64,000 nt of DNA from Nocardioides sp. YR527 (GCF_900101045.1 NZ_FNFN01000003.1:620001-684000), one strand, 5' to 3'. Positions 53,176 to 61,444 are shown, counted from the stretch's first letter. Notes: generated from the letters alone by a model not told the origin. Numbers and translations: made by a program.

Positions 53176-54197
53176 GCACCCCGATCTACGTCCAGGAAGT
53201 CTCGCTGCGCGACGGCATGCATGCCGTACGTCACCGGATCACCCCCGAGGACGTCAAGCGGATCGTCATCGCCGCCGACGAGGCCGGTGTCGACGCCATC
53301 GAGGTCGCCCACGGCGACGGTCTGACCGGAGGGTCGGTCAACTACGGGCCCGGCTCCAACTCCGACTGGGAGTGGATCGAGGCCGCGGCCTCGGTCATCA
53401 AGAACGCCCGCCTGACCACCCTGCTGCTCCCCGGCGTCGGCACCATCCACGACCTGAAGCGGGCCTACGACCTCGGCGTGCGTTCGGTCCGGGTCGCGAC
53501 CCATTGCACCGAGGCCGACGTCTCGGCCCAGCACATCGGGGCGGCTCGGGAGATGGGGATGGACGTCTCCGGGTTCCTGATGCTCAACCACATGGCGCCG
53601 GTGGAGGTCGTGGCGCAGCAGGCCAAGCTGATGGAGTCCTACGGCGCCCACTGCGTCTACATCACCGACTCCGGCGGCCGCCTGACGATGAACGATGTCC
53701 GCGACCGCGCGCGTGCCTACCGCGACGTACTGAAGGACGAGACCGAGATCGGCATCCACGCCCACGAGAACCTCTCGCTCTCGGTCGCCAACTCGGTCGT
53801 CGCGGTCGAGAACGGCGTCTACCGTGTCGACGCTTCCCTCGCCGGCCACGGCGCCGGCGCCGGCAACTGCCCGATCGAGGCGTTCATCGCGGTCGCCAAC
53901 CTGTCCGACTTCAAGCACAACTGCGACCTGTTCAAGCTCCAGGACGCCGCCGACGACATCGTCCGCCCGCTGCAGGACCGCCCCGTCCGGGTCGACCGCG
54001 AGACGTTGACGATGGGCTACGCCGGCGTCTACTCGTCGTTCCTCCGCCACGCCGAGAACGCCTCCGCCCGCTACGGTGTCGACACCCGCGACATCCTCAT
54101 GGAGTGCGGCCGCCGCGGTTTGGTGGGTGGCCAGGAAGACATGATCGTCGACATCTGCCTCACGAAGCTGGCAGAACGCGAAGCCGCAGGCGCGTAG
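53172..54197 (+). CDS. 4-hydroxy-2-oxovalerate aldolase
   Basis: 341 residues. HMGL-like TIM barrel with [12 protein letters not shown], metal-binding [15 protein letters not shown] and [14 protein letters not shown]. Cleaves 4-hydroxy-2-oxovalerate to pyruvate and acetaldehyde, working in complex with the dehydrogenase. GTG start overlapping the previous stop (GTGA). Confidence 0.96.
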   Translation: MSTPIYVQEVSLRDGMHAVRHRITPEDVKRIVIAADEAGVDAIEVAHGDGLTGGSVNYGPGSNSDWEWIEAAASVIKNARLTTLLLPGVGTIHDLKRAYDLGVRSVRVATHCTEADVSAQHIGAAREMGMDVSGFLMLNHMAPVEVVAQQAKLMESYGAHCVYITDSGGRLTMNDVRDRARAYRDVLKDETEIGIHAHENLSLSVANSVVAVENGVYRVDASLAGHGAGAGNCPIEAFIAVANLSDFKHNCDLFKLQDAADDIVRPLQDRPVRVDRETLTMGYAGVYSSFLRHAENASARYGVDTRDILMECGRRGLVGGQEDMIVDICLTKLAEREAAGA

Positions 54198-54209
54198 TCG
54201 AGTCAGCCG

Positions 54210-54254
54210 ACGTGGGAGTCCTGAGGTCAGTGGGTGACCTCAGGACTCCCACGT
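54210..54254 (+). terminator. Terminator after the meta-pathway operon
   Basis: Perfect 20-bp arms 54210-54229 and 54235-54254 with a GTGGG loop, 12 bp after the aldolase stop. One of the longest stems in the window. Confidence 0.85.
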
Positions 54255-54282
54255 GGTCGGTCCTCCGCCACTCGGTTCGTCA

Positions 54283-54362
54283 ACTTCCGCACATATGCGC
54301 GGAAGTGACGGCTGGCCGGCCGCTGAGGCCGCAAGTTCGGCGCATGTGTGCGGAAGTTGCGG
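54283..54362. repeat. Palindrome-bearing repeat, copy A
   Basis: Contains ACTTCCGC and GCGGAAGT arms around 8 bp (54283-54306) and a second inverted repeat ending GGAAGTTGCGG. The block aligns along its length with 57159-57239, upstream of the intact homologue of the pseudogene that follows. Confidence 0.7.
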
Positions 54363-54378
54363 AGCCGCGACGCATGGT

Positions 54379-54645
54379 CGCGCCCGCCAGATCCGTTGGC
54401 GGTACGAAGAGGACGGGCCGCTGCCGTTGTCCTGGCGCGAGGACTGTATGCCGGCCCTGGACCAGTTCCGGGGTGAGGTCCTTCGTGAGTGTTCCCTGCA
54501 GGAATGGACCGGGGACGACATCGCGAACGGCATGGTCGCGGTCGGACTCACCTTTGACGAAGGCGGGTTCTTGGTGAGCAACGGGCTGGATGAGAACCGG
54601 ATTGACGTCGGACCGACGGGTCCGCGCTTCCGGAGGGTCCGATGA
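54379..54645 (+). pseudogene. Decayed copy of the unknown gene at 57280 (N-terminal half deleted)
   Basis: From about 54379 the frame reads WRYEEDGPLPLSWREDCM through FLVSNGLDENRIDVG to a TGA at 54643-54645, closely matching the C-terminal half of the 57280 protein. The first ~85 codons are missing: upstream DNA jumps directly to the shared palindrome block. An open frame runs from 54253, but its first part has no counterpart in the intact gene. Confidence 0.75.
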
Positions 54646-54675
54646 GGCGTTGTCCGACGGGTAGGGTCAGGCGCC

Positions 54676-55143
54676 GTGAGTTTCGATCTGTATTTCTTCG
54701 ACCTCGAACCCGGCCAGAGCTGGGACGATGCACTGAAGTCGATGGAAGCGGAGGCGCTTCGCGACGACGATGCGCCGATGACCGATGCTCAGCTTCAGAT
54801 CTGGGAGCGGATCAAGGGAGCGGTCGCTCCGGTACTCCCTGATGCGACCGAGCACGTCACCGAACAGAGCCGTGAGCTCACCGATGATGCGAGTGCGATT
54901 CAGGTGTCGGTGTTCGGCGACGAGCTGAGCATCACCGTGCCGTACTGGTATCAGGGCGAGGAAGCCGAGCGGCTGGTGGCGCTGTTGCGCGAGGTGGCCC
55001 GCAGGGTCGAGGAAGCCACCGGCAGGGTTGCATACGACCCGCAGGCTGACGCAGCGTTCCTGGGTACGGGTGACAAGAGTGCTGCCGTGGCGATGTCGAA
55101 GATCCGCAGATTGCTTCTCGATCGGTGGCACAGGTCTGAGTGA
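54676..55143 (+). CDS. Unknown small acidic protein (MSFDLYFF-type)
   Basis: 155 residues, GTG start. The opening MSFDLYFFDLEPGQSWDDAL is a pattern I associate with widespread actinobacterial orphan proteins, some placed near polymorphic toxins, but no function is established. Soluble, with a central beta region (AIQVSVFGDELSITVPYWYQG) and C-terminal helices. TAGGGT ends 8 nt upstream of the start. Confidence 0.55.
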   Translation: MSFDLYFFDLEPGQSWDDALKSMEAEALRDDDAPMTDAQLQIWERIKGAVAPVLPDATEHVTEQSRELTDDASAIQVSVFGDELSITVPYWYQGEEAERLVALLREVARRVEEATGRVAYDPQADAAFLGTGDKSAAVAMSKIRRLLLDRWHRSE

Positions 55144-55151
55144 GACGTTCG

Positions 55152-55224
55152 TGCCCTCGGGAGGAGTCGAACCTCCATCTCCGGTTTCGTAGACCGGCGT
55201 CGTGATCCATTGGACCACGAGGGC
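55152..55224 (-). tRNA. tRNA-Arg(ACG)
   Basis: Acceptor GCCCTCG/CGAGGGC, anticodon stem CCGGT/ACCGG with loop CTACGAA (anticodon ACG), T loop TTCGACT, discriminator A. Normal cloverleaf. Confidence 0.93.
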
Positions 55225-55225
55225 G

Positions 55226-55293
55226 TTGCGGGGCCTGGAGTCGAACCAGGGCCACTGGGCTTATGAGGCCCACGGCGTCGCCGGACACCCGCG
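55226..55293 (-). tRNA. Abnormal tRNA-like gene, anticodon CAT, D arm nearly absent
   Basis: Minus strand. Anticodon arm TGGGC-CTCATAA-GCCCA and T arm CCTGG-TTCGACT-CCAGG are intact, but the acceptor pairs over only 5 bp (GCGGG/CCCGC) and the D arm is reduced to CGGC-GAC-GCCG without the conserved GG. Total 68 nt. It is either a degenerate tRNA-Met/Ile copy or a non-canonical tRNA. It lies 1 bp upstream of tRNA-Arg in the direction of transcription. Confidence 0.5.
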
Positions 55294-55312
55294 TCGATGG
55301 GCAGTAGCACAG

Positions 55313-55384
55313 CCCGGGCGGTGGGAGTCGAACCCACATTCGGCCGGAGTTGGAATCCGGTCGCCTATCCGCTGGCTCACCCGA
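55313..55384 (-). tRNA. Non-canonical tRNA-like gene, anticodon CCA (Trp-type)
   Basis: Minus strand, 72 nt. Acceptor TCGGGTG/CGCCCGG (with G-T pairs), D stem of 3 bp (GCC/GGC), anticodon stem CCGGA/TCCGG with loop TTCCAAC (anticodon CCA), 6-nt variable loop, T arm GTGGG-TTCGACT-CCCAC, discriminator G. Position 8 is A where T is almost universal, and one linker base is missing. Confidence 0.5.
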
Positions 55385-55649
55385 ATCGAGGCGTACGACG
55401 TCGCTACGGCCGTGCCGACGGGAGGGGCGCGACGTCAGAGAGATCGTCGCCAGGGGCGCAAGGCGGAGGGATGCGCAGCGTCGACGTGCATGTCGGGTCT
55501 CACGGCCTCTCCTCTCGCAGATCCGGCCGGGCGCCGGGCACGGAGACAACGGTAGAGCTCCGCCCGCAGCCGTTGCCAATGGTTATTCGGCAAGATCCAG
55601 CAAGAATGGTCGAGCAGCGTTGTCGGTGGTCGCGTCTAGCGTGAGAGCC

Positions 55650-56495
55650 ATGAAGTTCGGGTTCGTCGGAAGCTTCGGTACGCCGGCTCAGCACGTCGCA
55701 CTCGCCCGGGAGGCAGAGGCGCACGGCTGGGACGGGTTCTTCACCTGGGACGCGATCAGCATGGGGTCGTTCGGGCCGACCTGGGACCCGTTCGCGGTGC
55801 TTGCGTCGGTGGCGGCGGTCACCGAGCGGATCACGCTCGGGGCGATGGTCTTCGCGGTGCCGCGACATCGGCCGTGGGAGTTCGCGCAACGGGCGCTGAC
55901 GGTCGACCATCTCTCCGGTGGGCGGCTGGTGCTGCCGGTGGGGGTCGGGGTGCTGGACGACCAGGGCTACACCTCGGTCGATGGGCAGCTGACCGGGCTC
56001 AAGGAGCGAGCCGAGCTGCTCGACGACCTGCTCGGTTTTCTGGAACAGTCGTGGAGCGGTGAGCCGTTCACCTTCGCGGGTAAGCACATCCATGTCGGCG
56101 AGATGGTCTTCCCGGAGCCGCCGGTGAACGGGCGCATCCCGGTCTGGCCGGTCGGGGTGTGGGACGCCGAGCGTCCCTCGGTCAAGAACCTGCGACGTAC
56201 GCTGCGCTGGGACGGCATCGTCGCCCAGATCCACAGCTCGATGGAGGAGCCAGGGCCGGCCGAGATCGCGGCGCTGGCGACGTGGTTGGGCGACCACGCC
56301 GAGGAGCCGGGCAAGCCGTTCGAGATCGTGACCCCGGGGCAGCTCTCCGGCGATCGTGAGCAGGACGCCGAACTGGCTCGCGCTCGCGCCGACGCCGGCG
56401 CGACCTGGTGGATCGAGTCGTGGTGGGATCCGGAGACCACGACCTCCGAGACGTTGCTCGAGAAGGTCCGCCAGGGCCCACCGCGCCATGGCTGA
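55650..56495 (+). CDS. LLM-class (luciferase-like) flavin-dependent oxidoreductase
   Basis: 281 residues. Bacterial-luciferase-like barrel: MKFGFVGSFGTPAQHVALAREAEAHGWDGFF, DPFAVLASVAAVTERITLGAMV, WEFAQRALTVDHLSGGRLVLPVG. Uses FMN or F420; substrate unknown. A TAGCGT box ends 7 nt before the ATG. Its end overlaps the methyltransferase start by 8 bp. Confidence 0.9.
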   Translation: MKFGFVGSFGTPAQHVALAREAEAHGWDGFFTWDAISMGSFGPTWDPFAVLASVAAVTERITLGAMVFAVPRHRPWEFAQRALTVDHLSGGRLVLPVGVGVLDDQGYTSVDGQLTGLKERAELLDDLLGFLEQSWSGEPFTFAGKHIHVGEMVFPEPPVNGRIPVWPVGVWDAERPSVKNLRRTLRWDGIVAQIHSSMEEPGPAEIAALATWLGDHAEEPGKPFEIVTPGQLSGDREQDAELARARADAGATWWIESWWDPETTTSETLLEKVRQGPPRHG

Positions 56496-57108
56496 GTCCG
56501 TGGTCGACGCGGTTCACCGTGCCTACTACGACGAGGAGCTGCGAGCGCGGGCTGATCGGCCGCTGACCGAGGGGCGTCGGCGTCGGGTCGAGGAGTTCGC
56601 GGCGCGATGCGGGCGCGAGGGCTTACGCAGCGTGGTCGAGGTCGGCTGCGGTGCCGGACGCGACGGCCTGGTCCTCGCCGAGGCGGGGCTGGCGTACACG
56701 GGCGTGGACCTCTCGGCGGTCGGAGTGGAGGTCTGCCGGGCGGCCGGACTCGGTGCGCAGGTCGCCTCAGCGACCGCTCTGCCGTTCGCCGCGGACAGCT
56801 TCGACGCGGGGTGGACGATGAGCACCCTGATGCATCTCGACGGCGACGGGATGTCGCTGGCACTGGCCGAGCTCGGGCGAGTCGTTCGGCCCGGCGGCGT
56901 TCTCGAGATCGGTGTGTGGGGTCGCGATGAGGACGGCGAGTGGGTCGACCGGCACGGCCGCTACTTCCGGCACCGCCCCGACGACGACCTACGCGGACTG
57001 CTCGGGGAGATCGGTGTGGTCGATGCCTTCGAGGCGACGGACTTCGGCCTGTTCGGCGCCGGCGAGGAGAACGTCCACTACCAATGGGCGCGCGTACGCA
57101 TCGCCTAA
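56488..57108 (+). CDS. Class I SAM-dependent methyltransferase
   Basis: 206 residues. SAM-binding motif I VVEVGCGAGRDGLVLAEAGL at about 50-70, then GVDLSAVGVEVCRAAG and the post-II region FDAGWTMSTLMHLDGDGM, with LAELGRVVRPGGVLEIGVWG after it. Substrate unknown. The 8-bp overlap with the oxidoreductase gene suggests a shared role. Confidence 0.88.
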   Translation: MAESVVDAVHRAYYDEELRARADRPLTEGRRRRVEEFAARCGREGLRSVVEVGCGAGRDGLVLAEAGLAYTGVDLSAVGVEVCRAAGLGAQVASATALPFAADSFDAGWTMSTLMHLDGDGMSLALAELGRVVRPGGVLEIGVWGRDEDGEWVDRHGRYFRHRPDDDLRGLLGEIGVVDAFEATDFGLFGAGEENVHYQWARVRIA

Positions 57109-57158
57109 CGGCAAACGAGGACGGCCGGTGTTGCTAGCCCGCCCGCACAACAGCGGCT

Positions 57159-57239
57159 ACTTCCATGCATATGCGCGGACATGACGGGCCGATCGGCGGC
57201 AGAGACCGCAACTTCGGCACGTGTGTGCGGAAGTTGCGG
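57159..57239. repeat. Palindrome-bearing repeat, copy B
   Basis: Aligns with copy A at 54283-54362. It carries a GCAACTTC/GAAGTTGC inverted repeat at about 57208-57237 and lies 40 bp upstream of the intact gene. Confidence 0.65.
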
Positions 57240-57279
57240 GAGCACGTGGCCGAGCTTCCAGGGCGGATACGGTGGTGGC

Positions 57280-57789
57280 GTGTTCGACATCGACGGGTTT
57301 GAGCCGGACTGGCGTAGTGGCGCGAGCACGCTCCTGCTGGCGCATGGTCAGAAGCTGGCCGAGCTCGCCGGCCGGCGCCTCACCGCATGTTGGCTTGTCT
57401 GGGATGCCAGTGATGACTCCTGGTTTGCGGATGCTCCGGTTGTGCTCGACTTCGACGGCAGCCATCTGGAGATCTGTCACAACAAGTTCGACGAGCTTGA
57501 TGTCGCCTGGGACCGGATCGACCTTTCGCGCCCGATCCCTTGGCGGTATGAAGAGGACGGGCCGATGCCGTTGTCCTGGCGGGAAGACCGCATGCCTGCT
57601 CTGGACAAGTTTCGCGGCGAGGTTGTTCGCGAGTGTGTCCTGCAGGAGTGGATCGGGGAGGACATGGCGAACGGGATGGTCGCCGTCGGGCTCACTTTTG
57701 GTGGCGGCGGCTTCTTGGTGAGCAACGGACTGGACGAGAACCACATCGATGTCGGGCCGATAGATGGGCGCTTCCGTAGGGTCTCCTGA
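57280..57789 (+). CDS. Unknown protein; intact homologue of the pseudogene at 54379
   Basis: 169 residues, soluble. LLAHGQKLAELAGRRLTACWLVWD then an acidic, aromatic middle and a C-terminal half (WRYEEDGPMPLSWREDRMPAL, FLVSNGLDENHIDVG) shared with the decayed copy. I do not recognise the family; its size, acidity and position in duplicated accessory DNA resemble immunity-type proteins, but that is a guess. GTG at 57280 follows a TACGGT box by 6 nt. Confidence 0.6.
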   Translation: MFDIDGFEPDWRSGASTLLLAHGQKLAELAGRRLTACWLVWDASDDSWFADAPVVLDFDGSHLEICHNKFDELDVAWDRIDLSRPIPWRYEEDGPMPLSWREDRMPALDKFRGEVVRECVLQEWIGEDMANGMVAVGLTFGGGGFLVSNGLDENHIDVGPIDGRFRRVS

Positions 57790-57810
57790 GCTGGGCCCCG
57801 CTTCCGACAT

Positions 57811-57882
57811 GACTACCGAAAGGGAGTCAGTCGGCATGACTACGTTTTCGTAGTCGCAGCTCGTGAATACGATATCGTAGTA
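57811..57882. promoter_or_regulatory. Three operator-like palindromes at exact 27-bp spacing upstream of hipBA
   Basis: O1 57811-57828 (GACTACC-GAAA-GGGAGTC, one arm mismatch), O2 57838-57855 (GACTACG-TTTT-CGTAGTC, perfect), O3 57865-57882 (core TACGATATCGTA, 16 of 18 positions fit the O2 consensus). Centres are 57819.5, 57846.5 and 57873.5. They end 14 bp before the hipB start and are the expected binding sites of a HipB-type dimer repressing its own operon. Confidence 0.75.
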
Positions 57883-57895
57883 GCGGAGGTGAGTG

Positions 57896-58135
57896 ATGGC
57901 ATACACCGGAAAGGTCACCAGCCCGGAGTCCCTCGGGCGGATCCTGCAGCAGGCGCGACTGCTGAACGGGTGGAGTCAGCGTGAGCTCGCGGCGAGGATC
58001 GGGACGACGCAGCGCTACATCTGGGAGATCGAGGCGGGCAAGCCGTCGATCTTCGTCGACCGCCTCTTCGCGCTCATGCGGGAGACCGGGACCGAGCTGA
58101 CCGCGACCATCGATCCGGGGAGCGACGATGAGTGA
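57896..58135 (+). CDS. HipB-like HTH antitoxin/repressor
   Basis: 79 residues. XRE-type HTH at about 12-65 (LGRILQQARLLNGWSQRELAARIGTT, then RYIWEIEAGKPSIFVDRLFALM). It should neutralise the kinase encoded next and repress the operon. ATG with GGAGG 6 nt upstream; GTG at 57893 is an alternative. Overlaps hipA by 8 bp. Confidence 0.9.
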   Translation: MAYTGKVTSPESLGRILQQARLLNGWSQRELAARIGTTQRYIWEIEAGKPSIFVDRLFALMRETGTELTATIDPGSDDE

Positions 58136-59387
58136 ACTCGTCGTCGAGCTCTACGGCAAGCCGATCGGTCGGTTGGCTGGGTCGAGCACGACGTACGACT
58201 TCATCGCCTCTGCCGAAGCGGTGGAGACGTACGGCCTGGACAGCACGATCCTGTCGCTGGCCCTTCCGCTGGCTCCAGTCGCGCCCCGCGGGCGCAAGCC
58301 GCGACGGCAGAACTTCTTCGCCGAGATGCTTCCCGAAGGTCGGATGCGGTCGAGGCTCGCGGCGATGGCCGATGTCAGTGAGCGCGATGTGATCGGACTG
58401 TTGCGGGCCTACGGGCGAGACGTCGCGGGGGCGCTGCAGATCTGGGACCCGGACGTTCCCGGCGAGCCGCGGACCCCGAAGCTCGAACCGGTCGGTGAGC
58501 AAGGTGTCGCGGACCTTCTCGGCGAGGTGAGTTCCTTCCCGCTCGCCAACAAGCCGACTGGCGGCAAGACGTCGCTCGCCGGGGTTCAGGACAAGATCGT
58601 TCTGGTGCGCAACGAGGACGGCTGGCACCGAGCGCTCGACGGGTACCCGTCCACGCACATCCTCAAGCCGGTCACCACCGACTTCCCGTCGATGATCTAC
58701 GAAGAGGAGTACGGCGCTCGGTTCGCGCAGGCCTTGGGGCTGACGACGTACGACACGTTCATCGAGGAGTTCGCGGGCGTGCCGGCGCTGGTGATCGAGC
58801 GATATGACCGGGGCGATGCGGTCGATGGTGTTCCGAGTCGAGTGCACCAGGAGGACTTCAACCAGGTCCTTGGTGCTCGAGGAGATCAGAAGTATCAGAA
58901 GTACGGGGGCAAGGTCTCGCTGAAGCGGATCGCCGGCGAGTTCAGTGCGCTCGGTGACTCCGACTCGCTGCGGAAGCTGGCCCGGATGACCGTGCTGGCG
59001 GCGGCCATCGGAAACCTGGACATGCACGCGAAGAACATCTCGCTTCTCCATCACCCGGACGGCTCGGTCGAGATCGCTCCCGCCTACGACGTGGTCCCAC
59101 AGCGGCATCTGCCGAACGACGGCGAACTGGCGCTCGCGGTTGACGGGGTCTATCAGCATGCGGCAATCACTCGCGGCAACCTCGTCGCCGAGGTCGCCTC
59201 GTGGCGCCTCCGTGATGCGGAGGAACTGGTCGATGGTGTTCTGGCGGACATTGCCGAGATCATCGCGGCCGAGACTCCCGCCTCTGGCGCATATCCGGGT
59301 CTGGTCGAGGACGTTCGAACCTTCACCGCCAATCTGCGGGCCGGGCGCTCAGCGGGAGCGGAGCTGAGCAGATCGCGGGAGTCATGA
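58128..59387 (+). CDS. HipA-family serine/threonine kinase toxin
   Basis: 419 residues. N-terminal HipA domain (ELYGKPIGRLAGSS, FFAEMLPEGRMRSRL), glycine-rich loop SLAGVQDKI at 149-157, catalytic D298 in GNLDMHAKN and metal-binding D321 in APAYDVVP. E. coli HipA phosphorylates glutamyl-tRNA synthetase and causes growth arrest; a similar target is assumed. All key residues are present, so it looks active. Coupled to hipB. Confidence 0.93.
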   Translation: MSELVVELYGKPIGRLAGSSTTYDFIASAEAVETYGLDSTILSLALPLAPVAPRGRKPRRQNFFAEMLPEGRMRSRLAAMADVSERDVIGLLRAYGRDVAGALQIWDPDVPGEPRTPKLEPVGEQGVADLLGEVSSFPLANKPTGGKTSLAGVQDKIVLVRNEDGWHRALDGYPSTHILKPVTTDFPSMIYEEEYGARFAQALGLTTYDTFIEEFAGVPALVIERYDRGDAVDGVPSRVHQEDFNQVLGARGDQKYQKYGGKVSLKRIAGEFSALGDSDSLRKLARMTVLAAAIGNLDMHAKNISLLHHPDGSVEIAPAYDVVPQRHLPNDGELALAVDGVYQHAAITRGNLVAEVASWRLRDAEELVDGVLADIAEIIAAETPASGAYPGLVEDVRTFTANLRAGRSAGAELSRSRES

Positions 59388-59466
59388 GGCGGTGTCCTGA
59401 GACTGTCGAAGGGTCAGTGGGTGACTCCGCGACTCCCGGGTTGGCGGAGCGTGGCAGAGTCATCCC

Positions 59467-59877
59467 GTGAGCAAAGAGTCTTCTTCTTCGCTTGACCTGC
59501 CACTGGTCGGTCTGGCTGCGTTGTTCCTGGGGTCCGGGACCCTGCATCTGGTGAGGCCGCAGGTCTTCGAGCCGATCGTGCCGCCGGCGCTGCCGGAGCC
59601 GCGCAAGGTGGTCGAGGTCTCCGGGGTCGCGGAGATCGTGTGCGGGCTGGGGCTGCTGCACCCGCGGACCCGCAGGATCGCGGGGCTCGCCAGCGCTGCG
59701 CTACTGGTGGGGGTCTTCCCGGCCAACGTGCAGATGAGCGTCGACGCGGGGATGCGGGCGAACCGGAAACGGACCGCGAAGGCGGCCGGATTCTTCGCCG
59801 GCACCGTCGCGCGGCTGCCGTTGCAGTGGCCGATGATCAAGGTGGCGCTGCGCGCCGGAAAGAGGACCGACGCATGA
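59467..59877 (+). CDS. DoxX-like membrane protein
   Basis: 136 residues, GTG start. Three or four hydrophobic helices with LFLGSGTLHLVRPQVFEPIVP, EVSGVAEIVCGLGLL and a basic C-terminus, the DoxX/DoxX-like pattern. Its role is not established. Its stop overlaps the next start (ATGA). Confidence 0.8.
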   Translation: MSKESSSSLDLPLVGLAALFLGSGTLHLVRPQVFEPIVPPALPEPRKVVEVSGVAEIVCGLGLLHPRTRRIAGLASAALLVGVFPANVQMSVDAGMRANRKRTAKAAGFFAGTVARLPLQWPMIKVALRAGKRTDA

Positions 59878-60932
59878 CGTACGCCCCGGCAGAGGATCGC
59901 TACGACTCGATGCAGTACCGGCGGACCGGGCACAGCGGGCTGGATCTGCCTGCGGTCAGCCTCGGGCTGTGGCACAACTTCGGTGACGACCTGGCGTTCG
60001 AGCGGCAGCGGGCGATCCTGCGTACGGCTTTCGACGCGGGGATCACCCACTTCGACCTGGCCAACAACTACGGTCCTCCCTACGGCTCGGCGGAAGAGAA
60101 CTTCGGCCGCCACCTGCGCGGCGACTTCGCCGGGCTGCGCGACGAGCTGGTGATCTCGACCAAGGCCGGCTGGGACATGTGGCCGGGGCCGTACGGGAAG
60201 ATCGGCGGCTCGCGGAAGTACCTGATCTCCAGCCTCGACCAGTCCCTGAAGCGGATGGGGCTCGACTACGTCGACATCTACTACCACCACCGTCCCGACC
60301 CCAGCACACCGCTGGAGGAGACGATGGGCGCCCTCGACCAGATCGTGCGCTCCGGGAAGGCGCTCTACGTCGGGTTGAGCTCCTACTCCTCGGCGCTGAC
60401 CCGCGAGGCGGCGGCGATCCTGCGCGACCTCGGTACGCCGCTGCTGATCCACCAGCCGTCCTACTCCGTCCTCAACCGCTGGCTCGAGACCGACGGGCTG
60501 CTGGACACGCTCGACGAGGTCGGGGCCGGTGCGATCTCGTTCTCGCCGTTGGCGCAGGGTCTGCTCACGAACAAGTACCTCGGCGGCAGCGTCCCCGAGG
60601 ACTCACGCGCCGCCAAGGCGCGGTTCCTGACTCCGGATGCGCTCACGCCCGAGACGCTCGCCGGCATCGAGTCGCTCAACGCCCTCGCCGCCGACCGTGG
60701 CCAGACCCTCGCCCAGATGGCGCTCGCCTGGGCGCTGCGTGATCCACGGATGACCTCGGTCGTCATCGGCGCCTCCCGTCCGGAGCAGGTCACCGACTGC
60801 CTCGGCGCGCTCTCCGGTCCCGAGCTCACCACCGAGGAGCTGGCCAGGATCGACGAGTACGCCGCTTCCACCGGCATCGACCTGTGGAAGCGCGACCGGG
60901 TCGAGGGGGACTACCGCGAGATCTTCAACTGA
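59874..60932 (+). CDS. Aldo/keto reductase, L-glyceraldehyde-3-phosphate reductase type (YghZ-like)
   Basis: 352 residues. NADPH-dependent barrel: YRRTGHSGLDLPAVSLGLW, then DLANNYGPPYGSAEENFG (catalytic Asp and Tyr), STKAGWDMWPGPYG (Lys), and YHHRPDP with the catalytic His. The WPGPYG insert is typical of the YghZ/L-GAP-reductase group that reduces toxic aldehydes. ATGA overlap with the DoxX-like gene. Confidence 0.92.
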   Translation: MTYAPAEDRYDSMQYRRTGHSGLDLPAVSLGLWHNFGDDLAFERQRAILRTAFDAGITHFDLANNYGPPYGSAEENFGRHLRGDFAGLRDELVISTKAGWDMWPGPYGKIGGSRKYLISSLDQSLKRMGLDYVDIYYHHRPDPSTPLEETMGALDQIVRSGKALYVGLSSYSSALTREAAAILRDLGTPLLIHQPSYSVLNRWLETDGLLDTLDEVGAGAISFSPLAQGLLTNKYLGGSVPEDSRAAKARFLTPDALTPETLAGIESLNALAADRGQTLAQMALAWALRDPRMTSVVIGASRPEQVTDCLGALSGPELTTEELARIDEYAASTGIDLWKRDRVEGDYREIFN

Positions 60933-61363
60933 CGCTCGTCGTCCCAGGCCGCCGAGCTGATCCGCCAGCCGTCGTCGGTGCGTACGAACGACATCGTCTT
61001 CATCCCCCTGCCGGTGTGGACCTCGCCTCCGGCGAGCCAGCGCTTGCCGTAGGCACCCCACCAGTGGGCGATGTCGCCGAAGACGTCGATACGACCGGGC
61101 TCCGGCCATTCCTCGAACTCCTCGATCTCGCCGCTGGTGAGGAGCGCGAGACGCGGAGCGATGAAGGACTCGATGTCGTAGACCTCGACCGGCAGCCCGC
61201 ACGTGCGCACCACGGTCGCGCCGGGAATCATGATCCGGCGCAGGTCGTCCAGGCGGGCCGCCGCGTCCGTTCCTGCGGTGAACGCCGAGAAGAAGGCGCG
61301 CACCAGCTCCTCGACCGCGGTCTCGTCCGACGTCGCTACGGCGTTCTCACCGGTGGTGGCCAT
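60911..61363 (-). CDS. NTF2-like (DUF4440/SnoaL-fold) protein
   Basis: 150 residues. ETAVEELVRAFFSAFTAGTDA at the start and FVRTDDGWRISSAAWDDER at the end give the cone-shaped NTF2-like fold. No signal peptide and no catalytic residues obvious. ATG at 61363 has no ribosome site. Its 3' end overlaps the aldo/keto reductase gene by 22 bp, tail to tail. Confidence 0.8.
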   Translation of the reverse strand: MATTGENAVATSDETAVEELVRAFFSAFTAGTDAAARLDDLRRIMIPGATVVRTCGLPVEVYDIESFIAPRLALLTSGEIEEFEEWPEPGRIDVFGDIAHWWGAYGKRWLAGGEVHTGRGMKTMSFVRTDDGWRISSAAWDDERQLKISR

Positions 61364-61444
61364 GGCCGGAAAGATAGCCACACACCTCGGCAACGGCACG
61401 TCATTTCGGGGCGCGGATCGCCAGGCATGCCCTAGCCTGCGCTC

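Noticed and set aside
57280..59387. Anti-phage defence island
   Set aside because: Apart from hipBA no nuclease, helicase, reverse transcriptase or other known defence domain is encoded; calling it defence would be speculation.
54200..59400. Integrated phage or mobile element
   Set aside because: No integrase, transposase, phage structural gene or direct repeat of a tRNA 3' end was found, despite the accessory look of the region.
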